Assembly (NCBI RefSeq): GCF_013087525.1
Contig: NZ_JABFCS010000001.1
Location: 2,170,001-2,234,000 of the forward strand
Reading direction: 5' to 3'
DNA length: 64,000 nt
DNA from: Ramlibacter montanisoli
Lineage (GTDB): Bacteria; Pseudomonadota; Gammaproteobacteria; Burkholderiales; Burkholderiaceae_C
The stretch's first letter is position 1; each line of letters opens with the position of its first letter. The translations under genes were made by a program, and so were the position numbers. Below the pieces are notes generated by a model. It worked only from the letters and a program-made list of their open reading frames with translations. It was not told the origin of the DNA and did no database searches. Shown piece by piece: positions 42,208 through 53,616 of the stretch.

Positions 42208-42241
42208 CGAAGCTCCTTGGTGAAGAAAACAGCGTCCAGGA

Positions 42242-42946
42242 TCAGTGTTCCGTCAGTTCGAACACCAGCACTTCGGCGTCCTTGCCTTCGGCCACGGTGA
42301 GTTGCGCCTCGCCTTGCAGCTTGGCGGCATCGCCGGCGGCCAGGCGGGTGCCGTTGACCGACAGCTCCCCGCGCACCAGGTGCACGTAGACGGGGCGCTG
42401 CGGGTCGAGCGCGATTGTTGCCTTTTCCGCGCCATCGAACAGGCCCGCGTACAGCCGGGCGTCGGCGTGGATGCGCACGGAGCCTTCCGCGCCGTCCGGC
42501 GACGCGACCAGGCGCAGCCGCCCGCGCTTTTCGCTGTCGGGGAAGCGCTTCTGTTCATAGCTGGGCTCGATGCCGGTCTCGTTGGGCTCGATCCAGATCT
42601 GCAGGAAGTGGGTGGTGCGGTCCTTGGCGTGGTTGAACTCGCTGTGCATCACGCCGCGCCCCGCGCTCATCCGCTGCACTTCTCCGGGCGGGATGCCCTT
42701 GACGTTGCCCAGGGTGTCCCGGTGGGCCAGCTCGCCGGACAGCACGTAGCTGATGATCTCCATGTCCCGGTGGCCGTGGTTGCCGAAGCCGGTGCCTGGG
42801 GCAATGCGGTCTTCGTTGATCACCCGCAGGTTGCCGTAGCCCATGTGCTCCGGGTCGTAGTAGCCGGCAAAGGAGAAGCTGTGGAAGGACTTCAGCCATC
42901 CGTGGTCGGCGTAGCCGCGGTCCTGGGATTTGCGAAGGGTCACCAT
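42242..42946 (-). CDS. Pirin family protein, YhhW type
   Basis: 234-residue bicupin resembling E. coli YhhW quercetinase. TGFGNHGHRDMEIISYVLSG carries metal histidines and RGVMHSEFNHA the further ligands. First gene of the operon pirin-doxX-flavodoxin-pirin, divergent from a LysR regulator 104 bp away. Confidence 0.9.
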   Translation of the reverse strand: MVTLRKSQDRGYADHGWLKSFHSFSFAGYYDPEHMGYGNLRVINEDRIAPGTGFGNHGHRDMEIISYVLSGELAHRDTLGNVKGIPPGEVQRMSAGRGVMHSEFNHAKDRTTHFLQIWIEPNETGIEPSYEQKRFPDSEKRGRLRLVASPDGAEGSVRIHADARLYAGLFDGAEKATIALDPQRPVYVHLVRGELSVNGTRLAAGDAAKLQGEAQLTVAEGKDAEVLVFELTEH

Positions 42947-43030
42947 GGGTCAATTCCTTTGAATGGTTGGACTGTAGGTGCGCCCCAAAGCCTTGAACTC
43001 AGCCGTTTTTTGATGGCATCATTCAAAATA

Positions 43031-43049
43031 TTCGAACGATCGACTCGAA
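43031..43049. promoter_or_regulatory. Inverted repeat at the LysR start, possible operator
   Basis: TTCGA and TCGAA flank nine bases, immediately before the ATG at 43051 and within the 104-bp divergent promoter region. The position would suit autorepression. LysR sites are usually T-N11-A, so the fit is only suggestive. Confidence 0.3.
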
Positions 43050-43050
43050 A

Positions 43051-43997
43051 ATGTCCTCTCCGCGTGAAGTATTGACGCCTGACGCGCTCGGCGTGGTCCA
43101 GGCGGTCGCCGTGCACGGCAGCTTCGCCGCGGCCGCGCGCGAGCTCGGGCTGGTCCCCAGCGCGGTCACCTACCGGATCCGCCAGCTCGAGGACGCGCTG
43201 GACGTGCTGCTGTTCGACCGCAGCTCGCGCCAGGCGCGGCTGACGCCGGCGGGCAGCGAGCTGCTGTCAGCCGGCCAGCAGCTGCTGCAGGACATCGACA
43301 CCATGGCCAATCGCGTCAAGCGGGTGGCCACCGGCTGGGAAGCCGAGTTCACGGTCGCAGTGGACACGGCGCTGTCGGCGTCCACGGTCATGGAGCTGGC
43401 CGAGTCCTTCTATGCGCTGCAGCCGACCACGCGGCTGCGGCTGCGGGAGGAGGCGCTCGCGGGAACGCTGGAGGCCGTGACGACGGGCCGCGCCGAACTG
43501 GCCCTCGGCGTCGTGGTGGAGCCCGGCACCACCGCGGGCATCAACAGCCATGAACTGGGCGACCTGCTGTTCGTGTACGTGGTCGCGCCGCACCATCCCC
43601 TGGTCGGCATTCCGGAACCCATTGCCGACGACGTGCTGGTGCGGCATCGCGTGGTGGCGGTGTCCGATTCGGCGCTGCAGCGCAGCCTGGCGCTCACGCT
43701 GGGCCTGCTGACCGGGCAGGACGTGCTGACCGTGCCGACCATGCGCGCCAAGCTGGACGCACAGCTGCGCGGCCTGGGCGGCGGCTTCCTGCCCGAGCCC
43801 CTGGCGCGTCCTATATAGAAAGCGGTCGCCTCGTGGTGCGCGAGATCCGGCGCGCGCCGCGCCGCACCCTCCGGCTGAGCTATGCGTGGCGCAGTCCTGG
43901 CAACCTGGGCCCCGGCCGCGCGCTGCAGTGGTGGCTGACGCAGCTGGAGAGCCAGAAGACGCGCACGGCCCTGCTCGAAAGGCACCGTTCCGCATGA
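43051..43997 (+). CDS. LysR-family transcriptional regulator (frameshift)
   Basis: Helix-turn-helix regulator (about residues 10-68, [19 protein letters not shown]) with a periplasmic-binding-like effector domain. Near 43811 CC must be CCC to read [18 protein letters not shown]; the raw frame stops there. About 315 residues. Divergent from the pirin operon, which it probably controls. Confidence 0.88.
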
Positions 43998-44866
43998 GCG
44001 GCTACCGCGGCAGGTTCGCGCCCTCGCCCACCGGCCCGCTGCACGCGGGCTCGCTGGTGGCCGCGCTGGCGAGCTGGCTCGATGCGCGCGCGCACGGCGG
44101 GGCCTGGCTGGTGCGCATCGAGGACGTGGACACGCCGCGCTGCGTGCCGGGCGCCGGCGAGGAGATCCTGCGCCAGCTCGCCGCCTGCTTCCTGCTGCCC
44201 GACGAAATTCCGCAATGGCAGTCGGCGCGCGCGCCGCTGTACCAGTCCGCGCTGGACCGCCTGGTGCAGGCCGGGCGCGCCTATCCCTGCGCCTGCTCGC
44301 GCAAGGACATCGAACTGGCGCTGCGCGCGCAGGGACGCGAGCGCACGCGGCACGGCGAGCTGGTGTATCCGGGGACCTGCCGCGCGGGACTGGGCGGCAA
44401 GGAGCCGCGCGCGTGGCGCTTCCGCGTTCCCGATGGCACGGTCGCATGGACCGATCGCCGCGTCGGCGTGCACCTGCAGGACGTGGCGCAGGAAGTCGGC
44501 GACTTCGTCCTCAAGCGCGCCGACGGACTGTTCGCCTACCAGCTGGCCGTGGTGGTCGACGACGCCGAACAAGGCATCACGCACGTGGTGCGCGGCGCGG
44601 ACCTGGTGGACAACACGCCGCGCCAGCTGCTGCTGCAGCAGGCGCTGGGCTGCCCGCAGCCCTCCTACCTGCACGCGCCGCTGGTGCTGGGTCCCAACGC
44701 CGAGAAGCTGTCCAAGCAGAACGGGGCGGCGCCGCTGGACCTGCGCGAGCCGCGGGCCGCGGTCGCGGCGGCCGCGTCCGTGCTGGGCATCGCGCTGCCC
44801 GCGGAAGGGACGTTGCCAGACGCGCTGGCGGAAGCGGTGCGTTCCTGGGGCCGCCGCTGGCCGTAG
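43994..44866 (+). CDS. gluQ: Glutamyl-Q tRNA(Asp) synthetase
   Basis: Truncated GluRS paralogue that glutamylates queuosine in tRNA-Asp. [14 protein letters not shown] replaces the HIGH region, KLSKQN replaces KMSKS, and the zinc ligands CAC and YPGTC are present. No anticodon-binding domain, as expected for 290 residues. ATG overlaps the LysR stop. Confidence 0.95.
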   Translation: MSGYRGRFAPSPTGPLHAGSLVAALASWLDARAHGGAWLVRIEDVDTPRCVPGAGEEILRQLAACFLLPDEIPQWQSARAPLYQSALDRLVQAGRAYPCACSRKDIELALRAQGRERTRHGELVYPGTCRAGLGGKEPRAWRFRVPDGTVAWTDRRVGVHLQDVAQEVGDFVLKRADGLFAYQLAVVVDDAEQGITHVVRGADLVDNTPRQLLLQQALGCPQPSYLHAPLVLGPNAEKLSKQNGAAPLDLREPRAAVAAAASVLGIALPAEGTLPDALAEAVRSWGRRWP

Positions 44867-44880
44867 GGGACAATCGGGGC

Positions 44881-45585
44881 ATGAGCGACGAATCGAACAC
44901 GCCCGAGAGCGTGCCCCATCCCCGCGGCATCCGCAGCTATGTGCTGCGCACGGGCCGCACCACCATCGGCCAGGCCAAGGCGATCGAAACGCTGGGCCCG
45001 AAGTACCTGGTGTCCTACCAGCCGCATCCGGTGGACCTCGCCGCAATGTTCGGCCGCACGGCGCCGACCGTGCTGGAGATCGGCTTCGGCATGGGCGAAG
45101 CCACGGCGCACATCGCCGGCCTGATGCCGGAGAAGAATTTCCTGTGCTGCGAGGTCCACACGCCCGGCGTGGGCGCCTTGCTCAAGCGCATCGGGGACCT
45201 GGGATTGACCAACATTCGCATCGTCCAGCACGACGCGGTGGAAGTGCTGGACCACATGCTGCCCGCTGCCTCACTTGCGGGCGTGCACATCTTCTTCCCG
45301 GATCCCTGGCACAAGGCCAGGCACAACAAGCGGCGGCTGGTGCAGCCGCACTTCGTGGCCAAGCTGCTGCCACGGCTGGAAAGAGGCGGCTACATCCACT
45401 GCGCCACCGACTGGGAGCCGTATGCGCAGCAGATGCTGGAGGTGCTGTCGGCGGAGCCCGCGCTGCAGAACACCGCGGAGGGATTCGCGCCGCGGCCGGA
45501 GTACCGGCCGCTGACGAAGTTCGAGAACCGGGGCCTGCGCCTGGGCCACGGGGTGTGGGACGTGGTGTTCCGTAGGCTGGGGTGA
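44881..45585 (+). CDS. trmB: tRNA (guanine-N7-)-methyltransferase
   Basis: Makes m7G46 in tRNA. SAM loop [16 protein letters not shown] and the family motif [15 protein letters not shown] are present. 234 residues, intact. The last codons overlap the start of a REP-like repeat. Confidence 0.96.
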   Translation: MSDESNTPESVPHPRGIRSYVLRTGRTTIGQAKAIETLGPKYLVSYQPHPVDLAAMFGRTAPTVLEIGFGMGEATAHIAGLMPEKNFLCCEVHTPGVGALLKRIGDLGLTNIRIVQHDAVEVLDHMLPAASLAGVHIFFPDPWHKARHNKRRLVQPHFVAKLLPRLERGGYIHCATDWEPYAQQMLEVLSAEPALQNTAEGFAPRPEYRPLTKFENRGLRLGHGVWDVVFRRLG

Positions 45586-45634
45586 CGCAGGAACCCCAGC
45601 GCTGGGGTTCGGCTGCGCCTCACCGCCAGCCTAC
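45572..45634. repeat. REP-like inverted pair, copy 2 (between trmB and alaS)
   Basis: Unit A (GTAGGCTGGGGTGACGC...) is followed by the reverse complement of unit B (...CGCCAGCCTAC), meeting at CCCCAGCGCTGGGG. The same two units occur at 13268-13328 but joined at their opposite ends. It overlaps the last 14 bases of trmB and lies between convergent genes. Confidence 0.8.
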
Positions 45635-45654
45635 GAGCGAACCGCGGGTCGGAC

Positions 45655-48299
<2,645 letters not shown>

Positions 48300-48329
48300 T
48301 TATAGGTTTCGGCCCTCACGGCTCCTGCC

Positions 48330-48356
48330 GCGACGGTGGGAGAGACCCTCCGTCGC
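48330..48356. repeat. Hairpin between alaS and the ZIP-like gene
   Basis: GCGACGG-T-GGG-AGAGA-CCC-T-CCGTCGC, a 10-bp stem with one T-T mismatch, in the 132-bp divergent intergenic region. No T run follows on either strand. Function unknown. Confidence 0.4.
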
Positions 48357-48409
48357 GCCGCGCGCGCGAGCCCACCCCGCGCGCACCGGCTGGGACTAAC
48401 CTCGCCCCC

Positions 48410-49185
48410 ATGGAATTCGGCATGCTGCTCGCCATCGCGCTGGCCGGGGCGCTCGCCTCGCCCCTGGGCGGCCTGGTGTCCCTCTGGTGGCGCCCGGGCA
48501 CGCTCGCCTGTCGATCGCGGTGGGCTTCGCCGCCGGTGCCCTGCTGGGCGCCTTCGCCTTCGAGATGCTGCCCAAGGCCGCCGAAGTGGCCTCGCTGCCG
48601 ATCGCCGTGGGCGGCTTCGCGGCGGGTTTCGCCGTGCTCTACGCCCTGGACCTGTTCGTGCACCGCGGCGCCAGCGCCGGCGACAAGGCGGCGCAGCGCA
48701 ACTGGGTGCGCAGCGTGCAGCGCCGGCGCGGCCAGCGTGGCGACGACGTGACCGTGCTGGCGGGCGGCACCAGCGCCGAGGAACTGGTCGAAGGCCTCAC
48801 CATCGGGATCAGCGCGGCCGCCGATCCCTCGCTGGGGATGATCGTGGGCCTGGCCATCGTGATCGACAACCTCAGCGAGGCCATGAGCATCGGCGACCTG
48901 GTCCACGAAAAGGGTGGCGAACACCAGACCCGCCGCATCCTGGGATGGACCAGCCTGATCGGGGTGTCGCTGTTCGTCTCTGCCATGGCCGGCTGGTTCC
49001 TGCTGCGCTCGCTGCCGCAGTCCACGCTGGGCCTGCTGCTCGCTGCCGGCGCCGGCGCGATGTTCTACCTGACGATGACCGAGCTGGTGCCGGAAGCGGA
49101 GAGCCACCAGTTCCAGCAGTCCTCCGCCATCGCTGCGGCCACCGGGCTGCTGGTGATCTTCACGCTGTCGCGCCTGCAGGCCTGA
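48410..49185 (+). CDS. ZIP-family metal transporter-like membrane protein (frameshift)
   Basis: Polytopic protein with about eight hydrophobic segments. SAEELVEGLTIGISAA and IVIDNLSEAMSIGD sit where ZIP transporters have their metal-site helices IV and V, but the usual histidines are replaced, so transport of zinc is not certain. Near 48511 a base is missing between RPGTLA and LSIAVGFAAG. About 258 residues. Confidence 0.7.
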
Positions 49186-49189
49186 GCGC

Positions 49190-50195
49190 TCAGAACGGCG
49201 GCGGGATGTCGCGCCCGGGCAGGCGCTGCCACAGCCATGCGAGGGCGCGGCCCACGTCGCCGCGCGAACCCCCGCCCTGCGGCTGCACCGGTACCCATCC
49301 TTCGCCGTTGCGGCGCGCCACCACGAAGGAGAAGGTGTAGTGCGGCTCCTGGCCCATGCGCAGGTCGGTGATCCAGGCGTGGCCCTGGCGCTCGTGCAAT
49401 TTGTAGAAGCCCTGCGAGAAATGCGCCAGCCGCCGCACGCCCTCGATGCCGGCGAGCTCCTGGCGCAGGCGCGGCGCCACGTCGAGCTGCGCCAGCGCAG
49501 GTCGTGGCCGTCGAACAGCGAGCGGAAACCTTCCCGGTAGCTGCCGTCCGGGCCGATCGCCACCACCCGCCACAGCACGGTGTTGAAGGGGTGGGCGTGA
49601 CCAGCAGGGTGGCCGGGCCGCCGCCCTGCGCGGCCAGCGCTTCCTGCGCGGCGTCGCGCACCTGCGCCTGGGCGACCACGCTCCAGGCCAGGTAGGCCGT
49701 GGACAGCGCCAGCCCCGCGCCGTTCCAGCGCAGCCGCGCGCCGTCGCGGCGGCTCAGCGCGATGCCCACGCCCACCAGCAGCGGCACGGTGTACAGCGGA
49801 TCGATGATGAACACGCTGCCGACGGCGAAGGGATGGTCGCTGAAGGGCAGCAGCAGGCGCGTGCCATAGACCGTCATCGCATCCAGCAGCGGATGGGTGA
49901 CGAGCGCGAGCCACATCGCCAGCCACCAGCGCGTGAACAAGGGTCGTTCGCGGTGGACCGCCGCGGGCAAGGCCGCCATGAGCGGTGACACGACGCTCAG
50001 CCAGAACAGCGAATGGCTGGCGCCGCGGTGCATGGTCATGTTGCGCAGCGCGTCGCCATGGTCGATCACCACGTCCAGGTCCGGCAGCGTGCCGGCGATG
50101 CCGCCCCACAGGGCGGCCTTCCACAGCGCCGTGCGGCGGCCCATGGTGGCGATGCCGACGGCGGCGCCGAGCGCGATCTGGGAAATGGAATCCAC
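49190..50195 (-). CDS. YdjM-family membrane-bound metal-dependent hydrolase (two frameshifts)
   Basis: Inner-membrane protein of the YdjM/DUF457 family. TLPDLDVVIDHGD, HRGASHSLFWL and THPLLDAMTVYG are the conserved histidine/aspartate motifs. GTG start at 50195. Frame errors near 49592 (CCCC should be CCCCC, TPTPFNTVLWRVVAIG) and 49497 precede a C-terminal domain ending LPGRDIPPPF. About 335 residues. Substrate unknown. Confidence 0.82.
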
Positions 50196-50258
50196 GGGCC
50201 GGAAGACTAGCGCAAGCGGGCGCCGGACGCCGCGCGTGGGGGCATACACTGGCCGGCG

Positions 50259-51455
50259 ATGTCCCCGTCCCGACCCGCTGCACCTTCCGCCGGCAAGCGC
50301 CCGCTCGTGCGCATCGCCGACCTGCGCGGCTCGGTCCGGCTGGCGGTCGACGGCGTGCAGGGCGTGACACACATCGCCGAAGGACTGCACGGCAACATCG
50401 CGCGGCTGGCGCCACCCCTGGGCACCGTCGCGCCGCGGCCGGCGGGCGGCATCGCGGGCTTCGTGTACCGCACCGTCCGCGGCACCAGCGGGCTGGTCGG
50501 CCTCGGGCTGGATGCGCTGCTGGCCGGGGTGCAGCGAATGCTGCAGCAACCGGCCGAGGGCGACGCGACCGTGGGAGAAGGACCCCGGCGCCAGGCGATC
50601 CTCGCGGCGCTCAACGGCGTGCTGGGCGACCACCTCGCGCGCACCGGAAATCCCCTGGCGATCCCGATGGAGCTGGTGGTGCGCGGACCCCCGCGGCCGC
50701 GCGTGCTGCTCCTGGTGCACGGACTGTGCATGAGCGACGGCCAGTGGCTGCGCGGCGGCCACGACCACGGCACCAGCCTCGCGCGGTCGCTGGACTGCAC
50801 GCCCGTGTACCTGCGCTACAACTCGGGCCGCCACGTCTCGCAAAACGCGGCCGAACTCGCCGCGAAACTGCAGGAACTCGTGGCGCGATGGCCCATGCCG
50901 CTGGAGAGCCTGGCCATCGTCGGCCACAGCATGGGTGGCCTGGTGGCGCGCAGCGCGGTGCGACAGGCGCTCGAAGCAGGCATGGCCTGGCCCGGCCTGC
51001 TGCGCAAGATGGTGTTCCTGGGCACGCCGCACCAGGGTGCAGCGCTGGAGCGCGCCGGCAACTGGCTGCACACGGTCCTGGGCGTGAGTCCCTACCTGGC
51101 CCCCTTCTCCCGGCTGGGCCGCCTGCGCAGCGACGGCATCACCGACCTGCGCCACGGCAACCTGCTGGAAAGCGACTGGCGCAGCGGCCGCTTCGCGCAC
51201 CGCGACACCCGCACACCCGTCGCGCTGCCCCAGGGCGTGGCCTGCTACGCGATCGCCGGCGCGCTCGGCAAGGGCCGGGACCCGTCCTGGGGCGACGGAC
51301 TGGTCAGCGTCGCCAGCGCGCTGGGCCGCCATCCCCGCGCCACGCACGACCTGCACCTTCCGGCCTCGCGCACGTGGGTGGCGCGCGGCGTGCACCACCT
51401 CGACCTGCTGGCCAGCGAGGCCGCCTGCCGCAAGATGCGCGTCTGGCTGTCCTGA
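50259..51455 (+). CDS. Alpha/beta-hydrolase (lipase/esterase-like)
   Basis: 398-residue protein without clear signal peptide. The hydrolase core begins VLLLVHGLCMSDGQW; GHSMGGLVARSAV carries the nucleophilic serine, and a late histidine is in RGVHHLDLLA. The first 140 residues are a family-specific N-terminal extension. Substrate not predictable. Confidence 0.82.
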   Translation: MSPSRPAAPSAGKRPLVRIADLRGSVRLAVDGVQGVTHIAEGLHGNIARLAPPLGTVAPRPAGGIAGFVYRTVRGTSGLVGLGLDALLAGVQRMLQQPAEGDATVGEGPRRQAILAALNGVLGDHLARTGNPLAIPMELVVRGPPRPRVLLLVHGLCMSDGQWLRGGHDHGTSLARSLDCTPVYLRYNSGRHVSQNAAELAAKLQELVARWPMPLESLAIVGHSMGGLVARSAVRQALEAGMAWPGLLRKMVFLGTPHQGAALERAGNWLHTVLGVSPYLAPFSRLGRLRSDGITDLRHGNLLESDWRSGRFAHRDTRTPVALPQGVACYAIAGALGKGRDPSWGDGLVSVASALGRHPRATHDLHLPASRTWVARGVHHLDLLASEAACRKMRVWLS

Positions 51456-51461
51456 GCCGCC

Positions 51462-52317
51462 TTACTTCAAGGTCGCGAGGTAGGCCCATCTCGCGCGCCT
51501 CGCGCTCGCCCACGCCCAGCTGCGGCATGGCCGTGCCGGGCTTGACCTGCTGCGTGTGCATGATCCAGCGCGCCATGTTCTCCGGCGTGTTGGGCAGCGT
51601 GCCCGCGATCGTGCGCCGGCTGCCGATGCCATCCAGCCTCGGACCCACGTGCACGCGCGCGCCGGTGACGCCGGGGATGATGTGGCAGGCACTGCAGGCA
51701 TGCTGGTGCAGTGCCATGCGTCCGCGTGCGAGATCCGGCGGGGCGGCGGCAGCGGTGGCCGCCGGCAGTTCGCCGCCGCAGGCGGGTGCGGGCGGCGCCC
51801 GCCGCATCCAGTCGGCATACTGCGGCGCATTCAGGTCCGGCAGCCGCTGCATGAAGGCCACCAGCTCCCACAGCTCCTGCTCGCGCAGGCGGAACTCCCA
51901 GGCCGGCATCCCGCTCATCCGGATGCCGTGGCGCGTGAGCCAGTAGAGCTCGCGCGGGCGCCAGTGCAGGCGCGCGTCCACCAGCGGCCCCGGCAGCGGC
52001 TGCATGCTCTTGCCGATGTCGTCCTGCGCCACGCCCGGTGCGCCGTGGCACTGCTGGCACTTGTCGCGAAAGCAGCCGGCGCCGCGCAGCGCCATCGCTT
52101 CGTCCGCGAGCGGCGGCTCGGCGATGTCGCGCGCGCGCAGGCGGACCGACTGGCGCATCGCCGTCTCCACCAACGCGTAGGTCGGCTGCCAGTGTTGCGT
52201 GGTCGATGCCACGTCGTAGAGGCCGCCGAAGACCACTGCGGCGCCGACCACTGCCGCGCCGACGCCGAGGACGGCCGCGGTGGCGGCGGCGACGAGGAGC
52301 ACCGGTCTCTTGCGCAT
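51462..52317 (-). CDS. Membrane-anchored diheme cytochrome c (frameshift at C-terminus)
   Basis: Two c-type haem sites: CQQCHGAPG in the first domain and CSACHIIPGVTG in the second. N-terminal signal-anchor (LLVAAATAAVLGVGAAVVG). The ending needs a shift near 51490 to read MAAYLATLK and stop at 51462. The second domain closely resembles the cytochrome domains of the next two genes. Divergently transcribed from them across a 10-bp inverted repeat; probably an electron donor to the oxidase. Confidence 0.88.
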
Positions 52318-52325
52318 GGAGCGCG

Positions 52326-52361
52326 ATTCTGGCCCACGGCGGCGCAACTGAGGGCCAGAAT
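52326..52361. promoter_or_regulatory. Perfect 10-bp inverted repeat between divergent cytochrome genes
   Basis: ATTCTGGCCC and GGGCCAGAAT, 16 bases apart, fill almost the whole 50-bp gap between the diheme cytochrome gene (-) and the small cytochrome gene (+). A dimeric regulator site serving both promoters is the simplest reading; a hairpin in one leader is the alternative. Confidence 0.55.
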
Positions 52362-52367
52362 GCGCCG

Positions 52368-52714
52368 ATGCCAACGTTCCAACTTGCCGTCCCGCTGGCC
52401 CTGCTGCTCGCAGCTGGCCTCGCGGCCGCCAAGGGGGAGCGCGTCGAGCGCGGCCGTGCGCTGCTCGCGCAGTACCAGTGCGGCGCCTGCCACGCGATTC
52501 CCGGCGTGCCGGCCTCGCGCGGCGTGATGGCGCCGCCGCTGGACGGATGGCGCCACCGCAGCTACATCGCCGGCCGCCTGCCCAACCGGCCCGAGCTGCT
52601 GGCGCGCTGGATCGTCGCGCCGCAGTCGCTGGTGCCGGGAACGAAGATGCCCAGCATGGGGTGTCGCCGCCCGAGGCGGAAGCCATGGCGGCCTACCTCA
52701 TGTCGCTGGAGTGA
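52368..52714 (+). CDS. Small cytochrome c (frameshift)
   Basis: Exported monoheme cytochrome: signal peptide MPTFQLAVPLALLLAAGLAA, haem site CGACHAIPGV, distal methionine in GTKMPSMG. GGGG near 52663 must be GGGGG to read SMGVSPPEAEAMAAYLMSLE. About 115 residues. Its stop overlaps coxB, so it is likely an oxidase donor or subunit. Confidence 0.88.
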
Positions 52715-53616
52715 ACGTGGGCGGCGTGATGCAGGCAGCCGGCGAGGCGGCACGTTCCATCGAAACGATTGCGTGGGTGCTGTTCATCGGCGGCGGGCTG
52801 ATCCTCGCCGGCGTGATGCTGTTGCTGGCGCGCTCGCTGCGGCGGCGTGCGGGCACGGTGAACGCGCGGCTGTGGGTGGTCGGCGGCGGCCTGGTGTTCC
52901 CCGGCGCGGTGCTGGCGGCGCTGTTCGCCTGGACCCTGCCGAAGACGCCCTCGTGGAAGCCCGTGCCCGCGCCCGGCGCGCTGGTGGTGCGCGTGACCGG
53001 CCACATGTGGTGGTGGGACGTGCAGTACGGCGATGCGGCGGTGCGCACCGCCAACGAGATCCGCATCCCGGTCGGCCGGCCGGTGTTCCTGGCGCTGGAC
53101 AGCGCCGACGTGATCCACAGCTTCTGGGTGCCGCAGCTCGCGGGCAAGCTGGACATGGTGCCTGGGCGGCTGCAGCACCTGCAACTGACGGCGGACCGGC
53201 CCGGCACCTACCGCGGCCAGTGCGCCGAGTTCTGCGGCGAGCAGCACGCCAACATGGCGCTGCACGTGGTGGCGCTGCCGCCCGCGGAGTTCGATGCCTG
53301 GTTGGCGGCGCAGGCGCAGCCGGCGATGGCGACACCCGCGCAGGAGGCCGGCCGGCAGGCTTTCCTCGCGCAGCGCTGCGATGCCTGCCATGCGGTGCGC
53401 GGCGTGACGGGCGAGTCCCGTCTCGGGCCCGATCTCACGCACGTGGGCAGCCGGCTGCAGCTGGCGGCGGGGACGCTGCCGAATACGGAGGCGGGACGGC
53501 GGCAATGGATCGCGCACGTGCAGAAGCTCAAGAGCGGGGCCCGCATGCCTTCCTATGAAAGGCTGGGGGACGAGACCATCGCCGCGATCTCGGAATGGCT
53601 GGGGGCGCTCAAGTGA
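52711..53616 (+). CDS. coxB: Cytochrome c oxidase subunit II with fused cytochrome c domain
   Basis: CuA-bearing subunit of a caa3-like oxidase. Two membrane helices (about 20-40, 55-75), then the cupredoxin domain with VIHSFWVP and the CuA loop CAEFCGEQHANM, then a C-terminal cytochrome c domain with CDACHAVRGV. GTG start coupled to the upstream cytochrome stop. 301 residues, intact. Confidence 0.94.
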   Translation: MNVGGVMQAAGEAARSIETIAWVLFIGGGLILAGVMLLLARSLRRRAGTVNARLWVVGGGLVFPGAVLAALFAWTLPKTPSWKPVPAPGALVVRVTGHMWWWDVQYGDAAVRTANEIRIPVGRPVFLALDSADVIHSFWVPQLAGKLDMVPGRLQHLQLTADRPGTYRGQCAEFCGEQHANMALHVVALPPAEFDAWLAAQAQPAMATPAQEAGRQAFLAQRCDACHAVRGVTGESRLGPDLTHVGSRLQLAAGTLPNTEAGRRQWIAHVQKLKSGARMPSYERLGDETIAAISEWLGALK

